Assembly: GCF_009695745.1 (NCBI RefSeq) | Contig: NZ_VUNH01000003.1 | Coordinates: forward strand, 186,001 to 250,000 | DNA length: 64,000 bases | Reading direction: 5' to 3' | Source of the DNA: Pyramidobacter porci | Lineage (GTDB): Bacteria; Synergistota; Synergistia; Synergistales; Dethiosulfovibrionaceae | Part shown: positions 1-7,850 of the stretch, piece after piece | How positions within the stretch are numbered: the first letter of the stretch is position 1 | Layout of the letters: every line of letters begins with the position of its first letter | Notes under the pieces: generated by a model | What the model was told of the DNA's origin: nothing | The model's database searches: none | Seen by the model: the letters and a program-made list of their open reading frames with translations, nothing else | Program-made: the position numbers and the translations under genes

Positions 1-616
<616 letters not shown>

Positions 617-617
617 A

Positions 618-1811
618 ATGCTGAGGCTGCGCGGAATCTCCGAAGCGCCCCTGGAGGGCAAAAAAGTTCTGGTCCGCGTCGATTTCAACGTGCCGTTCAA
701 AGACGGCAAAGTCAAGGACAATTCCCGCATCGTCGCGCATAAAAAGACCATCGACGCGCTGCTGGCCGGCGGCGCGCGGGTGACGATGGTTTCGCACTTC
801 GGGCGTCCCAAAGGGCAGGTCGTGCCGGAGATGTCGCTGGGACAGATCCGCGAAGACGCGGAAAAGGGGCTGGGGCATCCGGTGCGTTTCGTTCCCGAGT
901 GCGTCGGCCCGGAGGTCGAAGCGGCCGTCGCGGCGCAGAAGCCCGGCGATTTGCTGCTGCTGGAGAACTCTCGCTTTCACGCCGAGGAGCAGAAGAACGA
1001 TCCCGAGTTCAGCAAGCTGCTGGCAAAACCGTTCGATCTGTTCGTCATGGACGCTTTCAGCGCTTCGCACCGCGGCGACTGCACCACCGAAGGCGTCGCT
1101 CACGTGCTGCCCGCCTACGCCGGCTTTTTGATCGCCCGCGAAGTGGAAGCGCTCGAGCGCGTCAAATCCGATCCGGAAAAACCGTATGTGCTGGTGCTGG
1201 GCGGCGCCAAAGTTTCCGACAAGATCGGCGTGATCGAACACATGCTCGACACAGCCGACACGATCCTGATCGGCGGCGGCATGGCCTTTACCTTCTTGTC
1301 CGTGCGGGGCGGAACGATCGGCACATCGCTGTACGACGCCGAGCATGTGGATTTTGCCAAAGACGTGCTGGCGCGCGCCGCGGCGAAGGGCGTGAAGATT
1401 TTGCTGCCGACGGACGTGATCGCCGCCGCGGAGATCGGCGACGAGGTTCAGTGTTCCGTGGTTCCCGCGTCGTCAGTCCCCGACGGTCTGATGGGACTGG
1501 ACATCGGCCCGGAAACAGCCACAGCGTTTGCGGCTGAAATAGCGAAAGCCAGGACGGTGCTCTGGAACGGTCCCATGGGCGTGTTCGAGAACAAACCGTT
1601 CGCCGCCGGCAGCCGCGCCGTGGCGGAGGCGCTGGCGGCGGCCACCGCCAAGGGCGCGTTCACCGTAGTCGGCGGCGGCGACACTGCTTCGGCCGTGAAA
1701 AAATTCGGCCTCAAAGACGCGATGTCTCACGTGTCCACCGGCGGCGGCGCCAGCCTCGAATACTGCGAGGGCAAAAGCCTGCCCGGCATCGCCGCGCTTG
1801 AAATGAAGTAG
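618..1811 (+). CDS. pgk: phosphoglycerate kinase
   Basis: Transfers phosphate from 1,3-bisphosphoglycerate to ADP, the first ATP-yielding step of glycolysis, in the cytoplasm. It is 397 residues, a normal bacterial length. The N-terminal signature RVDFNVP is at residues 20-26 and the nucleotide-binding loop GGGDTASAV begins near residue 352. The ATG sits one base after the gap stop, so the two are transcribed together and probably translationally coupled. A strong intrinsic terminator follows 10 bases after the stop and closes the operon. No anomalies were seen. Confidence 0.98.
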   Translation: MLRLRGISEAPLEGKKVLVRVDFNVPFKDGKVKDNSRIVAHKKTIDALLAGGARVTMVSHFGRPKGQVVPEMSLGQIREDAEKGLGHPVRFVPECVGPEVEAAVAAQKPGDLLLLENSRFHAEEQKNDPEFSKLLAKPFDLFVMDAFSASHRGDCTTEGVAHVLPAYAGFLIAREVEALERVKSDPEKPYVLVLGGAKVSDKIGVIEHMLDTADTILIGGGMAFTFLSVRGGTIGTSLYDAEHVDFAKDVLARAAAKGVKILLPTDVIAAAEIGDEVQCSVVPASSVPDGLMGLDIGPETATAFAAEIAKARTVLWNGPMGVFENKPFAAGSRAVAEALAAATAKGAFTVVGGGDTASAVKKFGLKDAMSHVSTGGGASLEYCEGKSLPGIAALEMK

Positions 1812-1821
1812 CCGAGAGAGT

Positions 1822-1859
1822 AAAATCGCCCCGGAGAAACGTTCTCCGGGGCGATTTTT
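1822..1859 (+). terminator. intrinsic terminator after gap-pgk
   Basis: A perfect 17-bp stem (1822-1838 with 1842-1858) with a 3-base loop, ending in a run of five T. It lies directly after the pgk stop. Confidence 0.92.
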
Positions 1860-1880
1860 GTATATGGGGGAAGCGCAACG

Positions 1881-2789
1881 ATGGATCTGAGTTCATGCGA
1901 CCTGTGCCCGCGCCGCTGCGGAGCGAACCGGCGGGCCGGGCAAAAAGGCTGGTGCGGCGCCGGCGAACTGGCGCGCGTCGCGCTGGTGTCGCTGCACCGC
2001 TGGGAAGAACCCTGTCTGACCGGCGCGCAGGGCGCCGGCACGGTTTTTTTCTCCCACTGCACCATGAAGTGCGTCTTCTGCCAGAACTATGCCGTCAGCC
2101 ACCAAGGGCGGGGCATCGACGTGAGCGTGGAACGCCTGGCCGAAATTTTTCTCGAACAGCAGCGGCGCGGCGCCGCCTCGCTCGATCTGGTGACGCCGAC
2201 GCATTACGTGCCGCAGATCGTCGAGGCGCTCGATCGGGGCAAAGCGAACGGTTTTTCCCTGCCGGTCGTGTACAACTGCGGCGGCTACGAGCTGCCGGAG
2301 ACGATCGAAACGCTGCGCGGCTCCGTGGACGTGTTCCTGCCCGATCTGAAATACTGCGACGATTCCCTGGCGGTGCGATACTCCAACGCGCCGGATTATT
2401 TTCACTACGCCTCGGCGTCGATCGGGAAGATGTTCGAGATCGCGGGGCCGTTCGTGATGAAAGACGGGCTGATGACCCGCGGCGTACTGGTGCGGCATCT
2501 GATCCTGCCGGGGCACTCCCGCGACAGCCTGAGGCTGCTGGATTATCTGTGGAGTACTTTCGGTTCGGACATCTGCGTGAGCCTGATGAACCAGTTCACG
2601 CCCATGCCGCAGGCCGCTGGCTGCCCCGAGCTGAATCGCCGCCTGACGACGTACGAGTACGACAAGGTGCTGGCCCACGCCGAAAAGCTCGGCATGGAAA
2701 ATTGCTTCGTCCAGCGCGGCCGGACGGCGATGGAAAAATTCATTCCCGTCTTCGACGGACGCAACGTCGCCCGCGATGAAGAAACATAA
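1881..2789 (+). CDS. radical SAM protein, PflX-type (pyruvate formate-lyase activase-like)
   Basis: A 302-residue radical SAM protein of the PflX/COG1313 group, related to glycyl-radical-enzyme activases; the substrate is not established for this group. The [4Fe-4S]-binding CxxxCxxC is at C60, C64 and C67. A cysteine cluster at the extreme N-terminus (C6, C9, C13 and C25) may hold a second metal or Fe-S site, as is usual for PflX. Later blocks (PTHYVPQI, YNCGGYE, DVFLPDLKY, LPGH) follow the family order. The gene is monocistronic: it follows the pgk terminator and ends in its own terminator. No glycyl-radical enzyme gene is adjacent, so its partner cannot be inferred here. Confidence 0.88.
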   Translation: MDLSSCDLCPRRCGANRRAGQKGWCGAGELARVALVSLHRWEEPCLTGAQGAGTVFFSHCTMKCVFCQNYAVSHQGRGIDVSVERLAEIFLEQQRRGAASLDLVTPTHYVPQIVEALDRGKANGFSLPVVYNCGGYELPETIETLRGSVDVFLPDLKYCDDSLAVRYSNAPDYFHYASASIGKMFEIAGPFVMKDGLMTRGVLVRHLILPGHSRDSLRLLDYLWSTFGSDICVSLMNQFTPMPQAAGCPELNRRLTTYEYDKVLAHAEKLGMENCFVQRGRTAMEKFIPVFDGRNVARDEET

Positions 2790-2850
2790 ACGCAGCGGCT
2801 GGAAGAACAGTGCGGCTGACCGCGTCTTCTTCCAGCCGCTGCGTTGTTTT
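2790..2850 (+). terminator. intrinsic terminator after the radical SAM gene
   Basis: A 19-bp stem (around 2790-2808 with 2826-2844) starts at the stop codon and is followed by TTGTTTT. Confidence 0.88.
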
Positions 2851-3063
2851 GCGATTGTGGTTCGCGCCGGAGTCGGAAAAATGCGGAGCAATCGCTTACG
2901 CGAATAATACTGTTTCTTAATTAAAGAGCCGAACGCAAGGGCGCTGCAGCGTTCGCGCATGGGTCGTTTTCCTCTTCTCCTCGTAGGGTCGTTCCGCTTG
3001 CAACGCCGAAAGAGCTGAATATTTCGACTTCTGGCGATCATTTGCTCCTGGCGAAAAATCCAC

Positions 3064-3093
3064 TTGTCATGCCCGGCGCGGGGATGCTATAAT
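3064..3093 (+). promoter_or_regulatory. promoter of the tRNA-Leu/tRNA-Lys unit
   Basis: -35 TTGTCA at 3064-3069 and a perfect -10 TATAAT at 3088-3093 with 18-bp spacing. The -10 ends 24 bases before the mature tRNA 5' end. The upstream stretch 2851-3063 shows no gene. Confidence 0.85.
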
Positions 3094-3117
3094 TCCCCGT
3101 GTCGTGCGAGGCGCGTT

Positions 3118-3202
3118 GCGAGGGTGGCGGAATTGGCAGACGCGCCAGACTTAGGATCTGGTGCCTTCGGGCGTAGGGGTTCAAGTCCCCTCCTTCGCAC
3201 CA
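3118..3202 (+). tRNA. tRNA-Leu (anticodon UAG)
   Basis: Acceptor stem GCGAGGG pairs with CCTTCGC and CCA is encoded. The anticodon loop CTTAGGA carries TAG between stem arms CCAGA and TCTGG. The long variable arm (GTGCCTTCGGGCGT) is typical of a class II leucine tRNA, and the T-loop GGTTCAAGTCC is present. Confidence 0.97.
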
Positions 3203-3222
3203 AGTTCATAAGTTTTCAGTCT

Positions 3223-3298
3223 GGATCGTTAGCTCAACTGGCAGAGCATCTGACTCTTAATCAGAGGGTTACAGGTTCAAGTCCTGTACGATCCACCA
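3223..3298 (+). tRNA. tRNA-Lys (anticodon CUU)
   Basis: 76 nt with encoded CCA. Acceptor GGATCGT pairs with ACGATCC. The anticodon stem TCTGA/TCAGA encloses CTCTTAA, giving CTT. It lies 20 bases after tRNA-Leu and is probably co-transcribed from the same promoter. Confidence 0.97.
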
Positions 3299-3308
3299 GG
3301 GTATTTCT

Positions 3309-3334
3309 CCCGGCTTTTCACGCCGGGTTATTTT
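3309..3334 (+). terminator. terminator after the tRNA pair
   Basis: A 6-bp GC stem (CCCGGC/GCCGGG) with a 7-base loop, then TTATTTT, starting 10 bases after the tRNA-Lys CCA. Confidence 0.75.
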
Positions 3335-3369
3335 GTATCGTTCGCTGGTGACGAAGAGCGTGACGGCAG

Positions 3370-3393
3370 CAGACGGAAACGGCCGTCTGTTTT
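3370..3393 (+). terminator. second terminator-like hairpin upstream of the TPP riboswitch
   Basis: A 7-bp stem CAGACGG/CCGTCTG with a 6-base loop, followed by TTTT. It may be a back-up tRNA terminator or lie in the thiW leader. Confidence 0.5.
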
Positions 3394-3410
3394 CACAATT
3401 GAACAATCTG

Positions 3411-3496
3411 ACGCGGGGAGCTGGAAACGGCTGAGAGGAAGCGCTGAGCTTCGACCCGGAACCTGAATTGGATAATGCCAACGGAGGGATGTAAGA
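3411..3496 (+). promoter_or_regulatory. TPP (THI-box) riboswitch aptamer
   Basis: The conserved thiamin-pyrophosphate aptamer blocks appear in order: CGGGGAG, then GGCTGAGAGG, then GACCCGGAACCTGA, then GGATAATGCCA, then ACGGAGGGATG. These are the pyrimidine- and pyrophosphate-sensing arms of the THI box. It precedes thiW-thiM, thiazole-salvage genes, exactly the expected regulon. A terminator hairpin 19 bases downstream suggests control by transcription attenuation: bound TPP should favour termination. Confidence 0.95.
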
Positions 3497-3514
3497 TGTG
3501 TGAACGAACGTAAT

Positions 3515-3545
3515 GGCGGTGTCCGAGAGGGCACCGCTTTTTTTG
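3515..3545 (+). terminator. riboswitch expression-platform terminator
   Basis: Stem GCGGTG(T)CC/GG(G)CACCGC with loop GAGA, then seven or more T, just downstream of the TPP aptamer and 108 bases before thiW. It is the probable OFF state of the riboswitch. Confidence 0.85.
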
Positions 3546-3652
3546 TCGGGAATCGTCCGGACCGGCAGTGAAGCCGGCGTCGGCGCCGCACAGACAGATG
3601 AGCAAGAAAGAGAGCGAAAGCTTTTTAGGAGCATGTTTTCAAGGAGGCGTCC

Positions 3653-4183
3653 ATGAATAATTTACGAGTCAGAAAAATCGCGTTTACGGCCGTTCTGGCC
3701 GCGTTCGCCGTGGTGGGATCGTTTATTTCTTTTCCCGTGTTCGGGGCCAAGTGCGCGCCGGCGCAGCATCTGGCCAACATTCTCGGCGCCGTCTTCCTCG
3801 GCCCTCTATGGAACGTGGCGGCGGCGTTCGTCGCCAGCCTGATCCGCAACCTCATCGGCGCCGGCACGCCGCTTGCGTTCCCCGGGAGCATGTGCGGTGC
3901 GCTGCTTGCCGGCGTCATGTACCGCGCGGTCCGGCGGCTCCCCGCCGCCTGGCTGGGGGAGATCGCCGGCACGGGGATTATCGGCGGGATGCTGTCCTAT
4001 CCCGTGGCGCGTTTTGTACTGGGAAACGAGAAAGCCGCGCTGCTGACCTTCGTCGTGCCGTTTCTGATCAGCTCTGCCGGCGGCGCGGCGATCGGCGCGG
4101 TGATCACCGTCGCCATGGAAAAATTAGGGCTGCTCGAAGCTGAGCGTTTTTTCTCGGGACAACGGCATGGCGACGCTCGCTGA
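3653..4183 (+). CDS. thiW: ThiW, predicted thiazole ECF-transporter S component
   Basis: A 176-residue membrane protein of the ThiW family, the substrate-binding S component of an energy-coupling-factor importer, predicted to take up hydroxyethylthiazole. The sequence is a series of hydrophobic helices (about residues 9-31, 43-65, 80-93, 100-120 and 128-155). Small-residue and Pro/Phe motifs such as GAGTPLAFPGSMCGALLAG are typical of the family. Start: ATG preceded by AAGGAGG. It lies under the TPP riboswitch and overlaps thiM by 17 bases, so uptake and phosphorylation of the thiazole are coupled. The shared ECF energizing module is not in this window. Confidence 0.9.
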   Translation: MNNLRVRKIAFTAVLAAFAVVGSFISFPVFGAKCAPAQHLANILGAVFLGPLWNVAAAFVASLIRNLIGAGTPLAFPGSMCGALLAGVMYRAVRRLPAAWLGEIAGTGIIGGMLSYPVARFVLGNEKAALLTFVVPFLISSAGGAAIGAVITVAMEKLGLLEAERFFSGQRHGDAR

Positions 4184-4970
4184 ACTGTGGGCGGTGTGGG
4201 AGAAGATTTCCCGCCGCCGTCCTCTCGTCCACTGCATCACGAACCCGGTGACCGTGAACGACTGTGCCAATGTCCTGCTGGCTGCCGGTGCGCGTCCCTT
4301 CATGGCCGCCCATCCCGACGAAGTGGAAGAAGTGCAGCTCCATGCCGACGCACTGGTGATCAACCTGGGGGCGATTTCGCAGCTGGATTCCATCGGAAAA
4401 GCGGCGCGGCGGGCCGTTGCGTGCGGGCATCCGATCATCGTCGATCCGGTCGGCGTTTCCGCTTCGTCGCTCCGTCGCCGCAGCTGCATTGAGCTGCTGG
4501 AAGAATTTCACGTGGCCTGCGTGCGCGGCAACGGCGCGGAGATTCGCGCCCTGCTCAGCGATACGGGAACGGCGGCGGGCGTCGACGCGGACGAGGAGAC
4601 GGCGGCCGCCGAAGTCGCGTCTGCTCTGGCGCGGCGGCATGGCTGCACGGTCGTTTCCTCCGGGGCTGTCGATGCGGTGACCGACGGACGTCGTGCGTTC
4701 GGCGTCAGTAACGGCGACGCGATGATGACCCGCGTCACGGGCATGGGCTGTATGCTGTCGTCGCTGCTTGGCGCCGCTTATGCGGTCGAAAGTTCTCCGC
4801 TCGCGGCCGCCGCCGTCTGCGCCGCCGTGGAGCTGAGCGGCGAGCTGGCCGCCGCCGGAACGCGCTCGGCGCGCCGCGGTCCGGCGCATTTCCGCGACCT
4901 GTTCGTCGACACTCTTTACAGCCTCGATGAGGCTCAATTCATGGGAGGAGCAAAATATTCCGAGGGCTGA
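4167..4970 (+). CDS. thiM: hydroxyethylthiazole kinase
   Basis: Phosphorylates 4-methyl-5-(2-hydroxyethyl)thiazole with ATP for thiamin salvage. It is 267 residues, the usual length for this ribokinase-fold family. Visible blocks are the substrate region PLVHCITNPVTVNDCAN (about residues 19-35), DPVGVSASSLRR (about 91-102), and the anion-hole/catalytic region TRVTGMGCMLSS (about 190-201) with the conserved GxGC. It overlaps the end of thiW and is under the same TPP riboswitch. No thiE or thiD gene follows, so the phosphorylated product must join a pathway encoded elsewhere. Confidence 0.95.
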   Translation: MATLAELWAVWEKISRRRPLVHCITNPVTVNDCANVLLAAGARPFMAAHPDEVEEVQLHADALVINLGAISQLDSIGKAARRAVACGHPIIVDPVGVSASSLRRRSCIELLEEFHVACVRGNGAEIRALLSDTGTAAGVDADEETAAAEVASALARRHGCTVVSSGAVDAVTDGRRAFGVSNGDAMMTRVTGMGCMLSSLLGAAYAVESSPLAAAAVCAAVELSGELAAAGTRSARRGPAHFRDLFVDTLYSLDEAQFMGGAKYSEG

Positions 4971-4984
4971 ACGTTCTCCGCTCC

Positions 4985-5016
4985 TTCCTCACACGAGACG
5001 GAGCGCATGGTATAAT
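4985..5016 (+). promoter_or_regulatory. promoter of the flavin reductase-rubredoxin gene
   Basis: A perfect -10 TATAAT at 5011-5016. The -35 is poor (TTCCTC at 4985-4990, 20-bp spacing). It gives a leader of about 140 nt before the coding start at 5167. Confidence 0.5.
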
Positions 5017-5063
5017 CAAAAAGAAAAATAATCGACGCTTGCGCTGGGGTTGCTGAGGAAATG

Positions 5064-5085
5064 TCCGGCGGGGGCCGGAGTTTTT
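5064..5085 (+). terminator. terminator-like hairpin in the leader
   Basis: Stem TCCGGC/GCCGGA with a GGGG loop, then GTTTTT. It is either the thiWM terminator or an attenuator in the leader of the next gene. Confidence 0.45.
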
Positions 5086-5166
5086 GTTTCCGACGCGGCG
5101 AGGAGGGCGCGGCGCGGAGTCCGTTCTTGCGCCGCGGGATTCGGGGCAGAGGAAGGGGTTTTCTTT

Positions 5167-5769
5167 ATGGATTCGCGAATTATGCATCAGCTGACGTACG
5201 GCCTTTTTGTGCTCAGCGCGGCGGAAAACGGCAAGGACAACGGCTGCATCGTCAACACGGTAACGCAGGTGTCGGCAGCCCCCGTCCATGTGACTGTCTC
5301 GGTCTGCAAACAGAATTACACTCACGACATGATCGCGCGCACGGGGCGGTTCAACGTGGCGATCCTCGATACCACGGCGCCGTTCGAACTGTTCCAGCGC
5401 TTCGGCTTCCAGAGCGGGCGCGGCGCCGACAAATTTGCCGGCGTTGAGACCATCCGCACGGCCAACGGAATTCTGGTCCCGACCGAACACGTGAACGCGT
5501 GGTTCTCGGGAAAAGTCCTGCAAACGTGGGAACTGGGCTCGCATTCGCTGTTCCTCGCGGACATCGAGGGCGGAGAGATCATGTCCGGCACAGAGCCGGC
5601 GACGTACGCCTTCTATCACGAGAACGTCAAGCCCCGGCCGCAGGCGGGCAAGAAAAAAGGCTGGCGCTGCAAGATCTGCGGCTACGTGTACGAAGGCGAA
5701 GAATTGCCGCCTGATTACGTGTGCCCGCTCTGTAAACACGGCGCGTCCGATTTCGAGCGGATCGAGTAG
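5167..5769 (+). CDS. flavin reductase domain fused to rubredoxin (high-molecular-weight rubredoxin, Hrb-like)
   Basis: A 200-residue two-domain electron carrier. Residues 1-155 are an FMN-binding flavin-reductase-like domain (LTYGLFVLSA at the N-terminus, GRFNVAIL near residue 60). Residues 165-200 are a rubredoxin with CxxC pairs C168/C171 and C186/C189 (CKICGYVY and CPLCKHG). In anaerobes such proteins pass electrons from NAD(P)H to flavodiiron oxygen or NO reductases; the partner is not in this window. An upstream in-frame TTG at 5050 exists, but the ATG at 5167 has AGAGGAAGG ten bases ahead and gives the normal family N-terminus. A role in oxidative-stress defence is inference. Confidence 0.9.
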   Translation: MDSRIMHQLTYGLFVLSAAENGKDNGCIVNTVTQVSAAPVHVTVSVCKQNYTHDMIARTGRFNVAILDTTAPFELFQRFGFQSGRGADKFAGVETIRTANGILVPTEHVNAWFSGKVLQTWELGSHSLFLADIEGGEIMSGTEPATYAFYHENVKPRPQAGKKKGWRCKICGYVYEGEELPPDYVCPLCKHGASDFERIE

Positions 5770-5831
5770 TTTGGGAAAAAAGAACGAGGACACGTTTGGG
5801 AACGCGTCCGGGATTTATAGCGAGGTATGAA

Positions 5832-6899
5832 ATGGAAACGAAGAAAAAAGTGGCGCTGCTGTTCGGCGGCCAATCGTCGGAGCACGAGGTGTCCTGCGTT
5901 TCGGGCGCGACGGTGGCCCGCAATATCGACAGGGAAAAATACAACCTGCTGCTGATCGGCATCACCAAAGAAGGGCGTTGGCTCCACGTCGAGTCGGTCG
6001 ATCAGATCGCTTCGGGCGAGTGGCGTCAGAGCCGCAAAGGCGCGGCGCTGCTGCCGGACGCGGCGCTGAAAAGCGTTCTGCTCAGCGACGAAGGCCGCTT
6101 TTCCCTCGAGCGCGTGGACGTGCTCTTCCCCGTCCTGCACGGCCTTTACGGCGAAGACGGCTGCCCGCAGGGCATCGCGGAGCTGGCGCAGATCCCTTAC
6201 GTGGGCTGCGACGTGCTGTCGTCGGCGGCGACGATGGACAAAGCAACGACCAAGGCCGTTCTGGAGCGCTGCGGCATCCCGCAGGCGCGTTACGCGGCGT
6301 TTCGCCGTGAAGAGCTGGACGATATGGACGGCGTCGTGCGCCGCATTGAATCCGCGCTGAGCTATCCCGTTTTCGTCAAGCCGTCCAACGCCGGTTCGTC
6401 CTGCGGCGTCTCCAAGGCGGGGAGCCGCGCGCAGCTTGTCGAAGCGCTGGAACTCGCCGCCGCTCAGGACTGCAAGGTGATCGCCGAAGAAACCATCGTC
6501 GGGCGTGAACTGGAATGCGCGCTCCTCGGCGGCTGGGACGCCGAAGCCAGCGGCGTGGGCGAGATCCTCGCCGGAGCCGAGTTCTACGATTACGACGCCA
6601 AATACCGCAGCAGCGCTTCGCGCACCGTCGTCGACGCGCCGCTGCCGGCGGGGAAACGCGAAGAGATCCGCGCCATGGCGAAAAAAATCTTCCGCGCCAT
6701 GGACTGCCGCGGCCTTTCGCGCGCCGACTTCTTCCTCGAAAAAGGCACGGAGCGCGTCGTCTTCAACGAGATCAACACCATCCCCGGCTTCACGGCCATC
6801 AGCATGTACCCCAAGCTTTGGGAAGCAGCCGGCGTGCCGCTGCCCGCCCTGGTGGAGAAATTGATCGAAGGCGCCGCCGTCACGCGGCGGCGTCGCTGA
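5832..6899 (+). CDS. ddl: D-alanine--D-alanine ligase
   Basis: An ATP-grasp ligase that makes D-Ala-D-Ala for peptidoglycan precursors in the cytoplasm. It is 355 residues from the chosen ATG. The N-terminal LLFGGQSSEHEVSC (about residues 8-21), the ligase block LFPVLHGLYGEDG (about 98-110), the ATP-grasp segment YPVFVKPSNAGSSCGVSK, and the C-terminal metal-binding FNEINTIPGFT are all present. The ATG at 5832 has GAGG six bases ahead. A TTG at 5796 would add 12 residues and is less likely. It is 62 bases after the rubredoxin gene and may be co-transcribed. The C-terminus ends in an arginine run. Confidence 0.95.
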   Translation: METKKKVALLFGGQSSEHEVSCVSGATVARNIDREKYNLLLIGITKEGRWLHVESVDQIASGEWRQSRKGAALLPDAALKSVLLSDEGRFSLERVDVLFPVLHGLYGEDGCPQGIAELAQIPYVGCDVLSSAATMDKATTKAVLERCGIPQARYAAFRREELDDMDGVVRRIESALSYPVFVKPSNAGSSCGVSKAGSRAQLVEALELAAAQDCKVIAEETIVGRELECALLGGWDAEASGVGEILAGAEFYDYDAKYRSSASRTVVDAPLPAGKREEIRAMAKKIFRAMDCRGLSRADFFLEKGTERVVFNEINTIPGFTAISMYPKLWEAAGVPLPALVEKLIEGAAVTRRRR

Positions 6900-6924
6900 G
6901 AAGAAAACGATCCGGAATGTAAGA

Positions 6925-6973
6925 AAAAACAGGGGAGTCATGGCCGATATCGGCCGCGACTCCCCTGTTTTTA
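6925..6973. terminator. bidirectional intrinsic terminator after ddl
   Basis: Stem AAAACAGGGGAGTC/GACTCCCCTGTTTT encloses an inner palindrome GGCCGATATCGGCC, with A and T runs on either side. Confidence 0.9.
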
Positions 6974-7010
6974 TACTGTTTCTTGATAAAAGCGCTAATA
7001 TAGCTTGCCG

Positions 7011-7098
7011 GGCGCCGCGAGGGAGTTCAGTCGCTCAGAACTACCTCGACTGCTGCGCAGTCTGCGCAGCTCGCTTTGTGAATCTCCCTCGCAGCGCC
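7011..7098. repeat. intergenic inverted repeat, possibly a small palindromic repeat or structured RNA
   Basis: GGCGCCGCGAGGGAG at 7011-7025 pairs, with one mismatch, with CTCCCTCGCAGCGCC at 7084-7098. The enclosed 58 bases contain a second inverted repeat, CTGCGCAGTCTGCGCAG. No second copy was noticed in this window. It sits in the long non-coding stretch between ddl and the MATE gene. Confidence 0.5.
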
Positions 7099-7108
7099 TC
7101 TGTGTTCG

Positions 7109-7429
7109 TCATTTCAATTGAGAAATAATATTATTCGCAGGGCGTGACAGGGGGACGTCTTCGTTTCCGATACTCGCCGTCAATGAAGCTTTTTGCCGGG
7201 CGCGAAACGAATGTTTTCGTTCAGAGCGCGGAAAGAAATTTTTGAACGGCGGGCTGCTGCGCCGTTCAGGAGCGGCACAACGCAGGAGGCGATATCCATT
7301 CTCAGCTGGAATTGGCAGGAGGGGGGGGGAAAGGCGGCGCTGCGTCGTTCCATAAAGAAAATTCGAATCTATCATCGGCAGCTCTTCAATTTTCGCGTAC
7401 GAAACGCCGCCGCGGTGCTCCGTGTTCAT
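7109..7429 (-). CDS. possible small orphan protein containing a C9 tract
   Basis: A 106-residue open frame on the minus strand with no recognised family. In its favour, the ATG has AGAGAGG six bases ahead, and TTTACA/TAAAAA-like promoter elements with 17-bp spacing lie in the AT-rich DNA before it. Against it, composition is arginine/proline-rich and no domain is visible. The frame contains a run of nine C (G9 on the plus strand, 7321-7329) in which one-base slippage would change the downstream frame. It may be real, phase-variable or spurious. The rest of 6975-7573 shows no convincing gene. Confidence 0.2.
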   Translation of the reverse strand: MNTEHRGGVSYAKIEELPMIDSNFLYGTTQRRLSPPLLPIPAENGYRLLRCAAPERRSSPPFKNFFPRSERKHSFRARQKASLTASIGNEDVPLSRPANNIISQLK

Positions 7430-7573
7430 CTTTTGCCTCTCTTGTAATTACTTTATCGAATATTTTTAATCGAAATCATTCTCTTTGTAAATTATATTTT
7501 TTGTGCTAAACTGTTTGATATAGGTTAGTTAAAGCTAATATCATTGAAGCAGGAATAAAGGAAGAGAGATTTT

Positions 7574-7836
7574 GTGACGAATGAAACGACGTCTGCACTT
7601 GTCAACCGCGTGCGCCGCGTTTTTGCCCCTGGCGGCGCCGGCCGGGCAGGCTGAAACCGCGTCTTGCGACGTTCCGTCTGCGTTCGAACTGATTGTCGCC
7701 GGCGGGCGGCGGTCATGAAAGACGGAAGATTTGCGGAGATCGTGCCGGCGGAACGTCTCGAACCGATCGGGAAGCGAACGTTGGCAAAAAGTTTCGCGGA
7801 CGGCGAGCCGCACGTTTGCGCGCGTCCGTAAGGCGA
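7574..7836 (+). pseudogene. possible frameshifted gene remnant upstream of the MATE gene
   Basis: A GTG at 7574 with GGAAGAGAG ahead opens a 26-codon frame. A signal-peptide-like frame of 45 codons overlaps it from the ATG at 7581. A 38-codon frame from the ATG at 7716 (MKDGRFAEIV) ends at a TAA just before the MATE Shine-Dalgarno. Reading across the three frames gives continuous protein-like sequence, as from a decayed gene, but no family was recognised. A small regulator is conceivable because such genes often precede MATE exporters; this is a guess. Confidence 0.2.
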
Positions 7837-7850
7837 AGGGGAGGAACGCG

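Noticed and set aside
2907-6984. 12-mer ATACTGTTTCTT shared by two intergenic regions (2907-2918 and 6973-6984)
   Set aside because: A single short match in AT-rich spacers; flanks diverge quickly, so chance is enough.
6940-7128. 62-codon plus-strand frame after ddl
   Set aside because: Its start lies inside the ddl terminator and it crosses the inverted repeat; composition is not protein-like.
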